This document shows, piece after piece, positions 30,772 through 40,365 of a stretch of 64,000 nucleotides of DNA. A program made the translations under genes and the position numbers. The notes under the pieces are model-generated. The model searched no databases. It was not told the DNA's origin and saw only the letters and a program-made list of their open reading frames with translations. The stretch is from Acinetobacter sp. ANC 3903 (GTDB lineage Bacteria > Pseudomonadota > Gammaproteobacteria > Pseudomonadales > Moraxellaceae): contig NZ_NEGA01000017.1 in the NCBI RefSeq assembly GCF_002135315.1, positions 16,780-80,779 of the forward strand, written 5' to 3'. Position 1 is the stretch's first letter, and the number at the start of each line of letters is the position of its first letter.

Positions 30772-31290
30772 ATGTCCAAAAGAATCGCCGTTCTAGTGAC
30801 CCATGATTTTGAAGATATCGAATATTCAGAACCCGTGCAAGCCTTTCGTGCAGCACGCCATAGTATTTTAAATATTGAAAACAAAGCAGGCAATATTGTC
30901 TATGGTCATAAGCGAAAATCGGCCGTCACTATTGACCAAAGTATAGATGATGTGTCGGTGCAGGATTTTGATGCCTTGCTCATTCCGGGTGGCTATTCTC
31001 CAGACCGGCTCCGTGGCGATGACCGCTTCGTGGATTTTGTACGTAAATTTGCCCATGCAGAAAAACCCATTTTAAGCATTTGTTATGGTCCGCAGTTACT
31101 GATTACAGCCAAAGTGGTCAAAGGCCGCTTAATGACCACCATTAAAACACTCGCCAAGGATCTGGTGAATGCCGGTGCGGTATATTACGATGTCGGTGTG
31201 GTGAATGATAATAATCTGTATATCTCATCACGCTCTCCTGATGATTTACCCGCGTTTATAGAAGAAAGCTTAATGGTGCTCAGTCAATAA
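30772..31290 (+). CDS. DJ-1/PfpI-superfamily protein with altered active site
   Basis: 172 residues from the ATG at 30772 (GGAGA ten bases upstream). The PfpI/YhbO pattern is clear: AVLVTHDFEDIEYSEP with the conserved Glu, DALLIPGGYSPDRLR, the nucleophile elbow ILSICYGPQLL with Cys104, and SSRSPDDLPAF at the end. PfpI relatives act as glyoxalase or deglycase enzymes. The residue after the nucleophile is usually His (CHGPQ) and is Tyr105 here, so catalysis may differ. A structured terminator follows. Confidence 0.88.
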   Translation: MSKRIAVLVTHDFEDIEYSEPVQAFRAARHSILNIENKAGNIVYGHKRKSAVTIDQSIDDVSVQDFDALLIPGGYSPDRLRGDDRFVDFVRKFAHAEKPILSICYGPQLLITAKVVKGRLMTTIKTLAKDLVNAGAVYYDVGVVNDNNLYISSRSPDDLPAFIEESLMVLSQ

Positions 31291-31292
31291 AA

Positions 31293-31341
31293 AACACCCT
31301 TTAAAGTCAGACCTGGTGTCCAGCTTTCAGGGTGTTCTTTT
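31293..31341 (+). terminator. Terminator after the PfpI-like gene
   Basis: An outer stem aacaccct/agggtgtt encloses an inner aaag/cttt hairpin and is followed by ctttttc on the + strand. Confidence 0.7.
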
Positions 31342-31382
31342 TCGACTTCTTTTATTTCATGCTTTGCATTTCAATGCCATCA

Positions 31383-32525
31383 TTAACGGCCCAATAAACT
31401 ACGCGCCACAATCTCTTTCATAATTTCATTGGTCCCACCGTAAATTCGCTGAATACGCGCATCCACAAAGAAACGTGAAATTGGATATTCCGTCATATAG
31501 CCATAACCACCAAACAGCTGTAACAGGTTATCCGCTATTTTCATCTGCATGTCGGTTGCAAAACTTTTTAAGGCTGCAGCTGTTTCCACATCCAGTTTAC
31601 CTTGCATATAAAGTTCAACATTTTGGTTATAAAATGCAGCAGTCGCCTGTTCATCTATTTTTGCCTGTGCCAAAACAAAACGGGTATTTTGGAACTGGCT
31701 AATCGGCTGACCAAAAGCCTGACGTTCTTTGACATAAGCAATAGTGACATCAATCGAACCACGAATGGCGCCAATCGCCGTTGCGGCAATGGCAGTACGC
31801 TCACGCGGCAATTCCTGCATTAAATAGGCAAAACCTTGTCCTGCCTGCCCTAGCAACTGATCTTTAGGCACCTTGATATTATCGAAGAACAGTTCTGAAG
31901 TATCTTGTGAATGCAAACCAATTTTGTTGAGGTTGGTGCCCTTTTTAAAACCGTCCAGATGCGTATCTAAAAGTAATAAAGACACGCCTTTTGCCCGTGC
32001 TTGCGGATCAGTTTTAGCCGCCAATACCACCAGGTCAGCATGTTGACCATTGGAAATAAAGGTTTTGGAACCATTCAGCAGATAGTGATCTCCCTGCAAA
32101 ATGGCATTGGTACGCATGGCCTGCAAATCCGAACCTGCGCCTGGTTCAGTCATACCAATCGCCCCTACCACTTCACCTGTCACCATTTTTGGCAACCAGT
32201 ACTGCTTTTGTTCTTCTGTCCCAATATGCAAAATATACGGTGCCGCAATTTCAGAGTGGCAGGAAATTCCGGTGGATAGCGCGCTAAATCCAGCACGGGC
32301 AGATTCTTCCACCAGCATCAGTGAATAATGGGTCGGCACCCCATAACCACCATATTCTTCAGGTACATCCACACACAGGAAACCGTTTTCACCCAGCAAA
32401 TTCCAGACTGAACGCGGCATAATGCCTTCATGTTCCCATTGTTCATAATGTGGAGCAATATGCTCATTCATAAAGCGTTTGAAATTGTCGCGGAATAATT
32501 CTAAATCAGCATCATAAGCCAACAT
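31383..32525 (-). CDS. Acyl-CoA dehydrogenase, long-chain (LCAD-like) type
   Basis: 380 residues, a soluble FAD enzyme that makes the first double bond in fatty acyl-CoA breakdown. GMTEPGAGSDLQAM and NGSKTFISNG bind FAD, and the C-terminal QLFGGYGYMTEYPISRF is typical. The common catalytic Glu position near the end is Gly here (YGGTNEIM), as in LCAD and isovaleryl-CoA dehydrogenase. The base is instead probably Glu242 in LPRERTAI. Electrons would go to ETF. It has no beta-oxidation neighbours, so substrate length is a guess from motifs. Confidence 0.92.
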   Translation of the reverse strand: MLAYDADLELFRDNFKRFMNEHIAPHYEQWEHEGIMPRSVWNLLGENGFLCVDVPEEYGGYGVPTHYSLMLVEESARAGFSALSTGISCHSEIAAPYILHIGTEEQKQYWLPKMVTGEVVGAIGMTEPGAGSDLQAMRTNAILQGDHYLLNGSKTFISNGQHADLVVLAAKTDPQARAKGVSLLLLDTHLDGFKKGTNLNKIGLHSQDTSELFFDNIKVPKDQLLGQAGQGFAYLMQELPRERTAIAATAIGAIRGSIDVTIAYVKERQAFGQPISQFQNTRFVLAQAKIDEQATAAFYNQNVELYMQGKLDVETAAALKSFATDMQMKIADNLLQLFGGYGYMTEYPISRFFVDARIQRIYGGTNEIMKEIVARSLLGR

Positions 32526-32635
32526 ATAGCATCCTTATATTGAGTTGTTGTAGTTCTGTCCCTTGCTCATGCTATTCACTTTATAAGTATCTGTCATGTC
32601 GTATAAGCTTTATATTTTATGACTTTAGGGTCAAT

Positions 32636-32663
32636 AAAAAAGGAAGCCTTAGCTTCCTTTTTT
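32636..32663 (-). terminator. Terminator of the dctA-like gene
   Basis: A ggaagc/gcttcc core extended by six A/T pairs has a 4-base loop and lies between the carrier stop and the acyl-CoA dehydrogenase start. Confidence 0.8.
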
Positions 32664-32676
32664 AAATCTGCATTGG

Positions 32677-34023
32677 TTAAATGTGTGTTTGAGCCGCTTC
32701 TTCCAGCATTTTTTGGTCAACCATTTCCGGATTGTTTAATGCTTCATTTAATTTAACTGTATCTAATTGACCCACCCATTTTGCAACGACAATGGTCGCC
32801 AATGAGTTACCGACCAGATTCGTCAAGGCACGTGCTTCAGACATAAAGCGATCAATACCCAGAATCAATGCCAGACCTGCTACAGGGATATTTCCTACAG
32901 CAGACAATGTTGCCGCCATGACAATAAAACCAGAACCTGTTACACCTGCCGCACCTTTAGAAGAGATCAACAACACCGCTAAAAGTGTAATTTCATGTGC
33001 TAAATCAAGCTGAGTATTTGTTGCCTGTGCAATAAAGATTGCAGCCATGGTTAAATAAATTGAAGTACCATCCAGGTTAAATGAATAACCGGTAGGAATC
33101 ACCAGACCCACAACTGATTTTTCACACCCGACAATTTCCAGTTTTTTCAACATGCGTGGAAGTACGGATTCAGAAGATGATGTACCCAGTACAATCAGGA
33201 GTTCTTCACGAATCATACGAATCATTTTCAGGATACTAAAACCACTGAAACGTGCAATACTGCCCAATACAATGAAGATAAACAGTAAACAGGTAATATA
33301 GAAACAGATGATAAGTTGAGCTAACTGAGCCAGTGAACCAATACCATATTTACCAATCGTAAATGCCATCGCACCGAACGCACCAATAGGTGCAAGTTTC
33401 ATGATCATATTTACGATGTTAAAGAATACATGCGAAATTTGATCGATGAATTTAAGGACCGGTTTACCTGCATCGCCCAATTTATGTAACGCGAAACCAA
33501 ACAGTAATGCAAACAAAAGGACTTGAAGAATTTCACCTTCGGCAAAGGCACCCACCACCGTATTCGGGATGATGTTCATAAAGAAATCAACGGTCGATTG
33601 TGAAGCACCGGATTCCACATACTTAGCGATACCTGAAGTATCTAAAGATGCAGGATCAATGTTCATGCCCACACCCGGTTTTGCAATATTAATCACCAGC
33701 AAACCGATAATTAATGCCAGTGTTGAGACAATCTCAAAATAAAGCAGTGCGATACCACCTGTTTTACCCACAGATTTCATGCTTTCCATACCTGCGATAC
33801 CGCTAACCACAGTACAGAAAATCACCGGTGCAATAATCATTTTGATGAGCTTAATGAAAGCATCACCTAATGGTTTTAATTGCTCGCCCAAGCCTGGAAC
33901 ACTTTGCTTAACGCCGTCAACGATTACAGATGAACTTGGGTAAAAATGCCCAACAATCACACCTAAAATGATGGCAACAATCACTTGAAAATAAAGTGAC
34001 TTATAAATTGGTTTTTTAGCCAT
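32677..34023 (-). CDS. dctA: C4-dicarboxylate/amino-acid:cation symporter (DctA-like)
   Basis: 448 residues, about eight membrane segments plus two re-entrant loops. The DAACS signatures are present: serine-rich [14 protein letters not shown] (first hairpin) and [21 protein letters not shown] (the NMDGT-type motif), with [11 protein letters not shown] in the second hairpin. These match DctA more than GltP, so uptake of succinate, fumarate and malate with H+ or Na+ is likely. The upstream 436 bases are gene-free and probably regulatory. Confidence 0.9.
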   Translation of the reverse strand: MAKKPIYKSLYFQVIVAIILGVIVGHFYPSSSVIVDGVKQSVPGLGEQLKPLGDAFIKLIKMIIAPVIFCTVVSGIAGMESMKSVGKTGGIALLYFEIVSTLALIIGLLVINIAKPGVGMNIDPASLDTSGIAKYVESGASQSTVDFFMNIIPNTVVGAFAEGEILQVLLFALLFGFALHKLGDAGKPVLKFIDQISHVFFNIVNMIMKLAPIGAFGAMAFTIGKYGIGSLAQLAQLIICFYITCLLFIFIVLGSIARFSGFSILKMIRMIREELLIVLGTSSSESVLPRMLKKLEIVGCEKSVVGLVIPTGYSFNLDGTSIYLTMAAIFIAQATNTQLDLAHEITLLAVLLISSKGAAGVTGSGFIVMAATLSAVGNIPVAGLALILGIDRFMSEARALTNLVGNSLATIVVAKWVGQLDTVKLNEALNNPEMVDQKMLEEAAQTHI

Positions 34024-34459
34024 AACATTACTTCTTTAGATATTTCCAGCACTAGAAATATTCAGTTTTTGCCTATTCTTACGAATACACAGCCTTTAAT
34101 CCTTTTGTATTCATCACAAAAGAACATACAAAAAGTATTGAGTAAGCTCAAATACTGGGATATAAAACAAAAAAATCATAAACTTATCATCACGAATGAA
34201 TTGAATTTATAAAAAATCCACCTATTCGATTACACATACTGATAAGCAAATCTACATAATTTTACCTAATGTTAAATTTTACCTAATTTTTATTTGTTGA
34301 TGCAGTCTATATTGTTAAGTTTGTTTAAAATAGCATCGCTACTTATTAGACATTAGTCGAAACGACTAAAGTTACTTTTATTTAAATTAGGCTGAAATAT
34401 TTACCTTATCTTTATAAACTATTATCCATCCCATTTTCGATTGCCAAGAAATACTCCTT
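34024..34459. other. Divergent control region of dctA and ybiB
   Basis: 436 AT-rich bases. A dyad ttagtcg/cgactaa with a 3-base loop (34354-34370) could be an operator. No gene is seen. Confidence 0.45.
34354..34370. promoter_or_regulatory. Short dyad, possible operator
   Basis: Perfect 7-bp inverted repeat ttagtcg/cgactaa around aaa, about 90 bases before the ybiB-like start and about 330 before dctA. The bound factor is unknown. Confidence 0.3.
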
Positions 34460-35461
34460 ATGCAAACCAAAAGAAATATCTACAAAGATGCTGAACATCC
34501 TTTCGCACAATATGTCCGTATTATAGGCAAAGGAAAAAACGGTGCTCGTTCTCTGAGTTTTGACGAAGCCTATCAAGCATTCAACATGATCTTAAAGGAT
34601 GAAGTGCTGGATGTTCAGCTAGGTGCTTTCTTAATGCTACTGCGTGTTAAAGAGGAATCTGTCGATGAACTGGCCGGTTTTGTACAGGCCACCCGTGATC
34701 AATTGAATTTCAAAGCTTTAGATGTGGATCTGGACTGGTCATCTTATGCCGGCAAGCGTAAGCATTACCCATGGTTTTTATTGGCAGCGCTGACCCTGGC
34801 ACAACACGGCTATAAAGTCGTTATGCATGGTGCATCGGGACATACCATTAACCGCCTTTATACCGAACAGGTATTGGAATACTTCGGCTATCCGATCTGC
34901 CAAAATGACAGCGATGTGGAACAGCAGTTGCAACAACGCAATTTTGCCTATATTCCCCTAGAAGCGATCTCACCTATTTTGAGTGATTTGATCTCTCTAC
35001 GGAATGTGATGGGTTTACGTTCCCCAATCCACACCCTTGCCCGTTTAATTAATCCATTTAATGCCAAAGCCACCATGCAGGCTATTTTCCATCCTGCCTA
35101 TCGTGCTTCACACCAACAAGCTGCATTTAAGCTGGGCTATCAAAATAGTGCAGTGATTAAGGGTGAAGGTGGTGAATTTGAACGCAATCCGGATGCCAAA
35201 ACATTAATCTGCGGAATTAAAAATGGCGAGCTGTACGAACATGAATTACCGAAATTGACAGATAACCGCAGTCCTGTTGAAGAAGAGCTGGACTTGGCGG
35301 TTTTTAAAGCGGTTTGGGAAGGCAAGCAACATCATGAATATGGTGAAGTTGCAGTAACGGAAACCATGGGAATTGCTTTATACACTATGGGAGCGTGTGC
35401 TTCTTATGATGAGGCCATGTTAAAAGCCAAAGCGCTTTGGCAAAATCGAAAAATTGTTTAA
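34460..35461 (+). CDS. ybiB: TrpD2/YbiB-family nucleic-acid-binding protein
   Basis: 333 residues with the anthranilate phosphoribosyltransferase fold (YVRIIGKGKNGARSLSFDEAYQAFNMIL, ALTLAQHGYKVVMHGASGHT) but without the exact PRPP motif GTGGD of TrpD. This matches the TrpD2/YbiB branch, which binds DNA or RNA rather than making tryptophan and is SOS-linked in E. coli. It is not near other trp genes, which supports TrpD2 over TrpD. It is followed by a structured non-coding element. Confidence 0.88.
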   Translation: MQTKRNIYKDAEHPFAQYVRIIGKGKNGARSLSFDEAYQAFNMILKDEVLDVQLGAFLMLLRVKEESVDELAGFVQATRDQLNFKALDVDLDWSSYAGKRKHYPWFLLAALTLAQHGYKVVMHGASGHTINRLYTEQVLEYFGYPICQNDSDVEQQLQQRNFAYIPLEAISPILSDLISLRNVMGLRSPIHTLARLINPFNAKATMQAIFHPAYRASHQQAAFKLGYQNSAVIKGEGGEFERNPDAKTLICGIKNGELYEHELPKLTDNRSPVEEELDLAVFKAVWEGKQHHEYGEVAVTETMGIALYTMGACASYDEAMLKAKALWQNRKIV

Positions 35462-35523
35462 TAGGTTAAAGGGTCAGGCTCTGCGGAGTCTTATCGCTCA
35501 TAATCAAATATTGGGAGCTCGTT

Positions 35524-35666
35524 GTGTTACTTTTTAAAAATGAGTAACACTGTTGCGCAAGAAAACTTTTTCCATTCGCAAAACTCGGCAAATACCACCG
35601 AGTATCATCTCTCTCGCAAAAACAGGACTATATGAATATAGTCCTGCCTCGAACAGTTGCGAATGG
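35524..35666. ncRNA. Folded element, possible small RNA with a three-way junction
   Basis: Four nested inverted repeats lie in 143 bases: gtgttac/gtaacac (35524-35530 with 35544-35550), an outer stem ccattcgcaa/ttgcgaatgg (35572-35581 with 35657-35666), and inside it two hairpins, actcgg/ccgagt (35583-35603) and a perfect 10-bp caggactata/tatagtcctg (35623-35646). The outer stem with two inner arms is a three-way junction. It resembles the fold described for phage C4-type antisense RNAs and a repeated Acinetobacter small-RNA group, but this is from memory and untested. The strand is not certain. Confidence 0.5.
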
Positions 35667-35713
35667 CTTTTCCGTGTAGCCATAATCAACTTTAATTCAA
35701 GTCAGCCACCAAT

Positions 35714-35739
35714 AAAAAAGACACCGCAGTGTCTTTTTT
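35714..35739. terminator. Bidirectional terminator after the folded element / after yeaC
   Basis: An 11-bp stem (aaaaaagacac/gtgtctttttt) with loop cgca has T runs on both strands. It ends nadK-yeaC on the minus strand and could end the RNA on the plus strand. Confidence 0.85.
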
Positions 35740-35751
35740 ATAAAGAAATAC

Positions 35752-36027
35752 TTAAACAAAACGAATCGGCTTGAATTCTTCGTCTTGCTTTGGATCATGC
35801 GAATCGCAGTGTTCATCTTCTTCTTTGGTGCCGCGGTCAATATAGCCACTACGTTCAGTTTCAGGCAAATTTTTTATTTCCCAGGCATAAACCGCTTGCA
35901 TACAGATTTGACGTTGCTCTTGCGTAAGTGCTACGCCATTCGGCCATTTACCAATTTCCACTGCTGTCTTTAAACGCGCAACAATTTCAGGATCGAGTAC
36001 GGCCAGCATTTGTTCAATATTCATCAT
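35752..36027 (-). CDS. yeaC: YeaC-like (DUF1315) protein
   Basis: 91 residues. The block MLDPEIVARLKTAVEIGKWPNG-like, then LTQEQRQICMQAVYAWEIKNLPETERSGYID, matches the DUF1315/YeaC family of small cytoplasmic proteins of unknown function. The C-terminal tail is acidic and His/Asp-rich (EEDEHCDSHDPKQDE), as in relatives. Its start touches the nadK stop with no gap, so the two are co-translated. Confidence 0.88.
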   Translation of the reverse strand: MMNIEQMLAVLDPEIVARLKTAVEIGKWPNGVALTQEQRQICMQAVYAWEIKNLPETERSGYIDRGTKEEDEHCDSHDPKQDEEFKPIRFV

Positions 36028-36942
36028 TTAATCCTGCTGTTGAAAAGAGTCAAAATCTTGGTTCCAGCCCAGCTTGGTACGGCAAGCAATATAGAAATCA
36101 TAGCCGGGTGGATGAAGGAGATTCAATTTAAATGGATGTTTGCGGATATGCAAACTATCCCCAACACTGAGTGAAACACTGTGCTGACCATCGGCACTGA
36201 CCATCGGTAATACACGGTTTTCACGAATGATAATCTTAATTTCACTATGCCCACCGACCACAATCGGACGGGACGACAAGGTATGTGGATGCATGGGCAC
36301 CAAAGAGATAGCATCCATACTCGGATGGACAATTGGCCCGCCACCAGAAAGCGCATAAGCGGTAGAACCGGTAGGTGTCGAAACAATCAAACCATCACTA
36401 TGCTGACGATAGACATATTGACCATCAATATTCAGTTCAAAGTCAATCATATGTACCGACTTGCCTGAATGTAAAACCACATCATTTAAGGCAATCGCAT
36501 CATAAATACTTTCACCTTTGGAGCGGATTTCCATTTCCAGCAAGAAACGGCGATCGAGCTGAAACTCGCCTTTGAGCACCTGATCCAGCTTAAAAATAAC
36601 CTCGGTCGGCTTAATATCGGTTAAAAAGCCCAAACGACCACGGTTTACCCCAATCACAGGTGTATTGTGTCGCACCAGGGCACGTGCAGCATGCAGTAAA
36701 GAACCATCACCACCCACTACAATGACCAGATCAACCACTTCACCCAGTAAACTGCGGCTCACGGTTTGAGTATTATTATAAGGGACTAAGGCTGCTGTTT
36801 CTGAATCAAAAACAGGATGTAAACCTAAACTTAAAAGATGGTCATGAATAAGACTTAAAGTTTCCACGACGGAGGATTTATCTGGACGCCCTATTAATCC
36901 AATGTTCCGAAAAGTTTTATGTGAAATTTGCACCTGGATCAT
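36028..36942 (-). CDS. nadK: NAD kinase
   Basis: 304 residues from the ATG at 36942 (the frame is open to 36987, but homology begins at HKTFRNIGLIGRPDK). It makes NADP from NAD and ATP. VVGGDGSLLHAAR is the GGDG nucleotide motif with the catalytic Asp, NRGRLGFLTD follows, and SDGLIVSTPTGSTAYALSGGGPIVHP is the NAD-binding signature. It is immediately followed by yeaC. Confidence 0.97.
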   Translation of the reverse strand: MIQVQISHKTFRNIGLIGRPDKSSVVETLSLIHDHLLSLGLHPVFDSETAALVPYNNTQTVSRSLLGEVVDLVIVVGGDGSLLHAARALVRHNTPVIGVNRGRLGFLTDIKPTEVIFKLDQVLKGEFQLDRRFLLEMEIRSKGESIYDAIALNDVVLHSGKSVHMIDFELNIDGQYVYRQHSDGLIVSTPTGSTAYALSGGGPIVHPSMDAISLVPMHPHTLSSRPIVVGGHSEIKIIIRENRVLPMVSADGQHSVSLSVGDSLHIRKHPFKLNLLHPPGYDFYIACRTKLGWNQDFDSFQQQD

Positions 36943-37378
36943 CGCTCCGCTACGATTCCTGCCTATCATAGCATTAACCCTGTTCATTTTAAAAAACTTT
37001 AACTGCTGATTACACTAACAATCTAACAAATTCAAAGACTCAGCCAGGTTTTTAGCCTGTCATCCAGATCGGTTCACTTTGCATGCAATCAACCACTAAA
37101 ATCAGGATGATTTTTTATGATAAAAGTCACCCGATCTGTAAGATCATTTTCATCCGCAGACCTGGCATGACTTAAGCCTGTTAACTTGCTTAAAAATTGA
37201 CAGATAATTCGCAAATACCGTTTTAGAGCTAAAAATAATATCTTTTATAAAATCAAAGACTCATTCCAAATATTTTGTGCACTTTATTGTTAAATTTTAT
37301 CTTCATTCACAGATTAATTATTGCAAAAAAATGAAAAGCTTCGCATGATTAGCACAATTTATTTGGATCTTATAATAA
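36943..37378. other. Intergenic between nadK and mrcB with an inverted repeat
   Basis: Holds an imperfect 16-bp inverted repeat (37065-37080 with 37123-37138, core cagatcgg/ccgatctg) enclosing a 7-bp hairpin aaaatca/tgatttt. Otherwise AT-rich with no gene seen. Confidence 0.5.
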
Positions 37379-39775
37379 TTGATGAAGTCTGAACGCGGTA
37401 TCGGTTTACTGGCCCTTATTTTTTCAATATTAGTCATTGGTGTCTTCTTAGTTTTTAGTATCTATTTAATCCGAATGGATAATATTGTACGCAATAAATT
37501 TGAAGGACAGCGCTGGGATATTCCGGCAAAAGTTTTTGCTCGTCCTTTAGAAGTTTATACCAATGCACCGGTTAACCAGGCAGACTTCTCTCAAGAGCTT
37601 AAACTTCTGGGTTATAAAAGTTCTGACAGCTATGCCCACTCCGGCAGTTATGTAAGCTCCGGCGATGCTCTCTATGTGCATACCCGTGGCTTCGACTTTG
37701 GTGACAGCGTTGAACCGGAGCAGGTGTTAAAAGTTACGTTTAGCGGTAATCAGATTGGTGAAGTCAGTGCCACCAAGCCTTCATCTACCGGCATTGCGCG
37801 TTTAGAACCTTTACTGATTGGCGGAATTTATCCACAACACAATGAAGATCGCGTGCTGATTAAGCTCAAGAGTGTGCCTAAACCGCTTATTGAAGCACTG
37901 ATCTCTACCGAAGACCGTAACTTTTATCATCATCATGGGATATCGATACGTGGTACAGCACGTGCTTTAGTCAGCAACGTCACCGGTGGTAAACGTCAGG
38001 GCGGTTCAACCCTGACCCAGCAGCTGGTTAAAAATTTCTATTTAAGCCCGGAAAAAACCTTAAAACGTAAGGTCAATGAAGCCCTGATGGCGATGCTGAT
38101 TGAGCTTCATTACGATAAAGATGAAATTCTGGAAGCTTATTTAAATGAAGTGAATCTGGGACAAAACGGCAATTATTCCATTAACGGCTATGGTCTGGCT
38201 TCACAGTTTTATTTTGGCTTGCCGCTACGTGAACTCAATATTGCTCAACAGGCGTATTTAGTCGGTCTGGTGCAAGGGCCTTCGCTGTTTAATCCCTGGA
38301 AAAATCCCGAAGGTGCAAAAAAACGCCGTGATATTGTGTTGCACAATATGCTGGTGATGGGATACCTGACTCAAGCACAGTTTGAGCAAGAAGTTGCACG
38401 CCCACTGAATGTTATTGCCAAACCAACCCTAGGGCCTGCCCGTTTCCCGGATTTCATGGATATTGTACGTCGACAGTTGCGTACTGAATATCAGGAAAGC
38501 GATCTGACCAATCAAGGTCTAAAAATCTTTACCTCGCTGGATCCGATTGCCCAAACCAAAGTACAGGAAGCCTTTAAAGCCTCTGTTTCCCGTTTGACCA
38601 ATGCCAATCCGAAAAACCTCAGAGATTTGCAAGGTGCTGTTTTAATCTCGCATCCTGAAAATGGCGAACTGGTTGCAGCTGTGGGTTCTACCCAGGACTT
38701 TACCGGCTTTAACCGTGCGCTGGATGCAAAACGTCAGGTCGGTTCCTTGCTTAAACCAGTGATTTATTTAAGCGCGATTGAATCTGGACGTTATAACTGG
38801 GCAACACCAGTTGAAGACAGTGCCATGAATGTTTATAGCGAAGGCAAAAACTGGACTCCTAAAAATTACAGTGGTGGTGAACACGGCATTGTTCCTATGT
38901 CCGAAGCACTGGCAAACTCTTATAACCTTGCAGCCGTGCGTTTGGGACAGGAATTCGGTATTTCGACCTTTAGCAATCACCTGAAAAAATTTGGGGTGAC
39001 GTCTGATATTCCAAGCTATCCATCCATCTTTCTAGGGGCAATTGATATGTCGCCGATGGAAGTGATGAGCATTTACGGAAACTTTGCAACTGGCGGTTTC
39101 AAATATCCAATCAAGTCCATTCGTTCTGTGGTGGACGCTAACGGTCGCCTGCTCGACCGTTATGGTTTAACGGTACAAAAAACCATTGATCCATCGGCAG
39201 CTTATATTCTGAATTATGGTCTGCAACAGGTCATGAGCTCGGGTACTGGGCGTGCAGCTTATAGCGCTTTCCCTGCCGATTTAAAATTGGCAGGCAAATC
39301 AGGTACCACCAATGATACCCGCGACTCTTGGTTTGCAGGCTATTCAGGCAATTATGTCAGCGTGGTCTGGCTAGGTCTGGATAATAACAAGGTGACTGGC
39401 TTGACCGGTTCTTCAGGTGCATTGCCAGTGTGGATTAATGTCATGAAACAGTTGCGGCAAAAATCGGTTAACTTGCGTCAAACTGACAGTGTGCAATGGC
39501 AATGGATTGACCGTTCGACGGGTCATCTATCAGCACAAGGCTGTGAAGGTGCGATGTACATTCCGTTACTTCGCAGTAATATGCCACGTCAGGCCACTAC
39601 CTGCGGTTTACCGAGTTATCAGGTAGAACCTGCTTCCAATCCTGATACTGAAAACAACCAGGCACCTGCCGACCAAAACGATAGTATTGGAAACTATATT
39701 CGTGAAAGTGATACTGAAACACAGAACGATGGTTCTACGAATCCGGTCATTTCAAGCGGTAGTTATAACAATTAA
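37379..39775 (+). CDS. mrcB: Penicillin-binding protein 1B, bifunctional class A
   Basis: 798 residues. One N-terminal membrane anchor (about 9-29) is followed by the UB2H-like region (WDIPAKVFARPLEVYTN...). The glycosyltransferase domain has EDRNFYHHHGISIRGTARAL, with its catalytic Glu, and QGGSTLTQQLVKNF. The transpeptidase domain has QVGSLLKPVIY (nucleophile Ser in SxxK), the SYN-type NSYNLAAV and KSGTTNDTRDSWFAGY (KSGT). It polymerises and crosslinks peptidoglycan in the periplasm. The Asn/Gln/Asp-rich tail after about 755 is low complexity. A TPR lipoprotein gene follows by 15 bases. Confidence 0.96.
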   Translation: MMKSERGIGLLALIFSILVIGVFLVFSIYLIRMDNIVRNKFEGQRWDIPAKVFARPLEVYTNAPVNQADFSQELKLLGYKSSDSYAHSGSYVSSGDALYVHTRGFDFGDSVEPEQVLKVTFSGNQIGEVSATKPSSTGIARLEPLLIGGIYPQHNEDRVLIKLKSVPKPLIEALISTEDRNFYHHHGISIRGTARALVSNVTGGKRQGGSTLTQQLVKNFYLSPEKTLKRKVNEALMAMLIELHYDKDEILEAYLNEVNLGQNGNYSINGYGLASQFYFGLPLRELNIAQQAYLVGLVQGPSLFNPWKNPEGAKKRRDIVLHNMLVMGYLTQAQFEQEVARPLNVIAKPTLGPARFPDFMDIVRRQLRTEYQESDLTNQGLKIFTSLDPIAQTKVQEAFKASVSRLTNANPKNLRDLQGAVLISHPENGELVAAVGSTQDFTGFNRALDAKRQVGSLLKPVIYLSAIESGRYNWATPVEDSAMNVYSEGKNWTPKNYSGGEHGIVPMSEALANSYNLAAVRLGQEFGISTFSNHLKKFGVTSDIPSYPSIFLGAIDMSPMEVMSIYGNFATGGFKYPIKSIRSVVDANGRLLDRYGLTVQKTIDPSAAYILNYGLQQVMSSGTGRAAYSAFPADLKLAGKSGTTNDTRDSWFAGYSGNYVSVVWLGLDNNKVTGLTGSSGALPVWINVMKQLRQKSVNLRQTDSVQWQWIDRSTGHLSAQGCEGAMYIPLLRSNMPRQATTCGLPSYQVEPASNPDTENNQAPADQNDSIGNYIRESDTETQNDGSTNPVISSGSYNN

Positions 39776-39790
39776 GGGTGACAGTTGAGC

Positions 39791-40360
39791 ATGAATGGGC
39801 AATTTAAGCAGCATAAACAGTGTCTGATCGCTCTGGGCTTGATCGCTTTGGTGGGCTGTCAAAGCCTGCCTACGCCCGATGAAAACAAGCAGCCAGCAAA
39901 ACCTGTCCCTACAGAAAAGCGGGACACTAAAGCTGCTTCAGGTGTGGTCATCACGCCTTATGAACGTGAAGAAATTCAACGTAAAAAGATGCAGGTGATC
40001 GTTCCTGCTCAACAGCGCAAACAGCAGTTTGATGATGGCCGCCAGCTACCTGCATTTCAAAAGCTCATGCAAAAAACTCAACTCGCCTATAAGCAAGGGC
40101 AATGGAATGAAGCTGAAGCTGCGGCATTGCAAGCTCAACGCCTTGCGCCGCAATCCGCTGAAACCTTCTTGTATCTGGCCCTGATTGCCAATAAAAAGAA
40201 TCAGCCGGCAAATGCTGAAGCACTGGCACAACGCGGACTGAGTTATGCACAAACCAATGCCATGAAGAAACAGCTTTGGCAGGTTATTTTAAAAGCCGCA
40301 CAACAGCAAAAAGATCCAAAAACCATTCAACAAGCGCAAAAAGCCCTGAACAGCTTATAA
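39791..40360 (+). CDS. TPR-repeat lipoprotein, probable PBP1B partner
   Basis: 189 residues from the ATG at 39791 (a TTG at 39785 is also in frame). A lipoprotein signal ends at LVGC, followed by a Pro/Lys-rich linker. The C-terminal half has two tetratricopeptide-like helical pairs (AYKQGQWNEAEAAALQAQRLAPQSAETFLYLALIANKKNQPANAEALAQRGL). Its place directly after mrcB suggests a role in regulating PBP1B, like the envelope lipoproteins LpoB or CpoB in other species. It is not clearly homologous to LpoB. Confidence 0.78.
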   Translation: MNGQFKQHKQCLIALGLIALVGCQSLPTPDENKQPAKPVPTEKRDTKAASGVVITPYEREEIQRKKMQVIVPAQQRKQQFDDGRQLPAFQKLMQKTQLAYKQGQWNEAEAAALQAQRLAPQSAETFLYLALIANKKNQPANAEALAQRGLSYAQTNAMKKQLWQVILKAAQQQKDPKTIQQAQKALNSL

Positions 40361-40365
40361 AAACC

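Noticed and set aside
34460..35461. Anthranilate phosphoribosyltransferase TrpD
   Set aside because: The GTGGD PRPP motif is absent and no trp genes are nearby. It fits the TrpD2/YbiB branch.
35553..35774. 73-codon + frame across the folded element
   Set aside because: Its bases are explained by nested hairpins and a terminator. It has no ribosome site and no known family.
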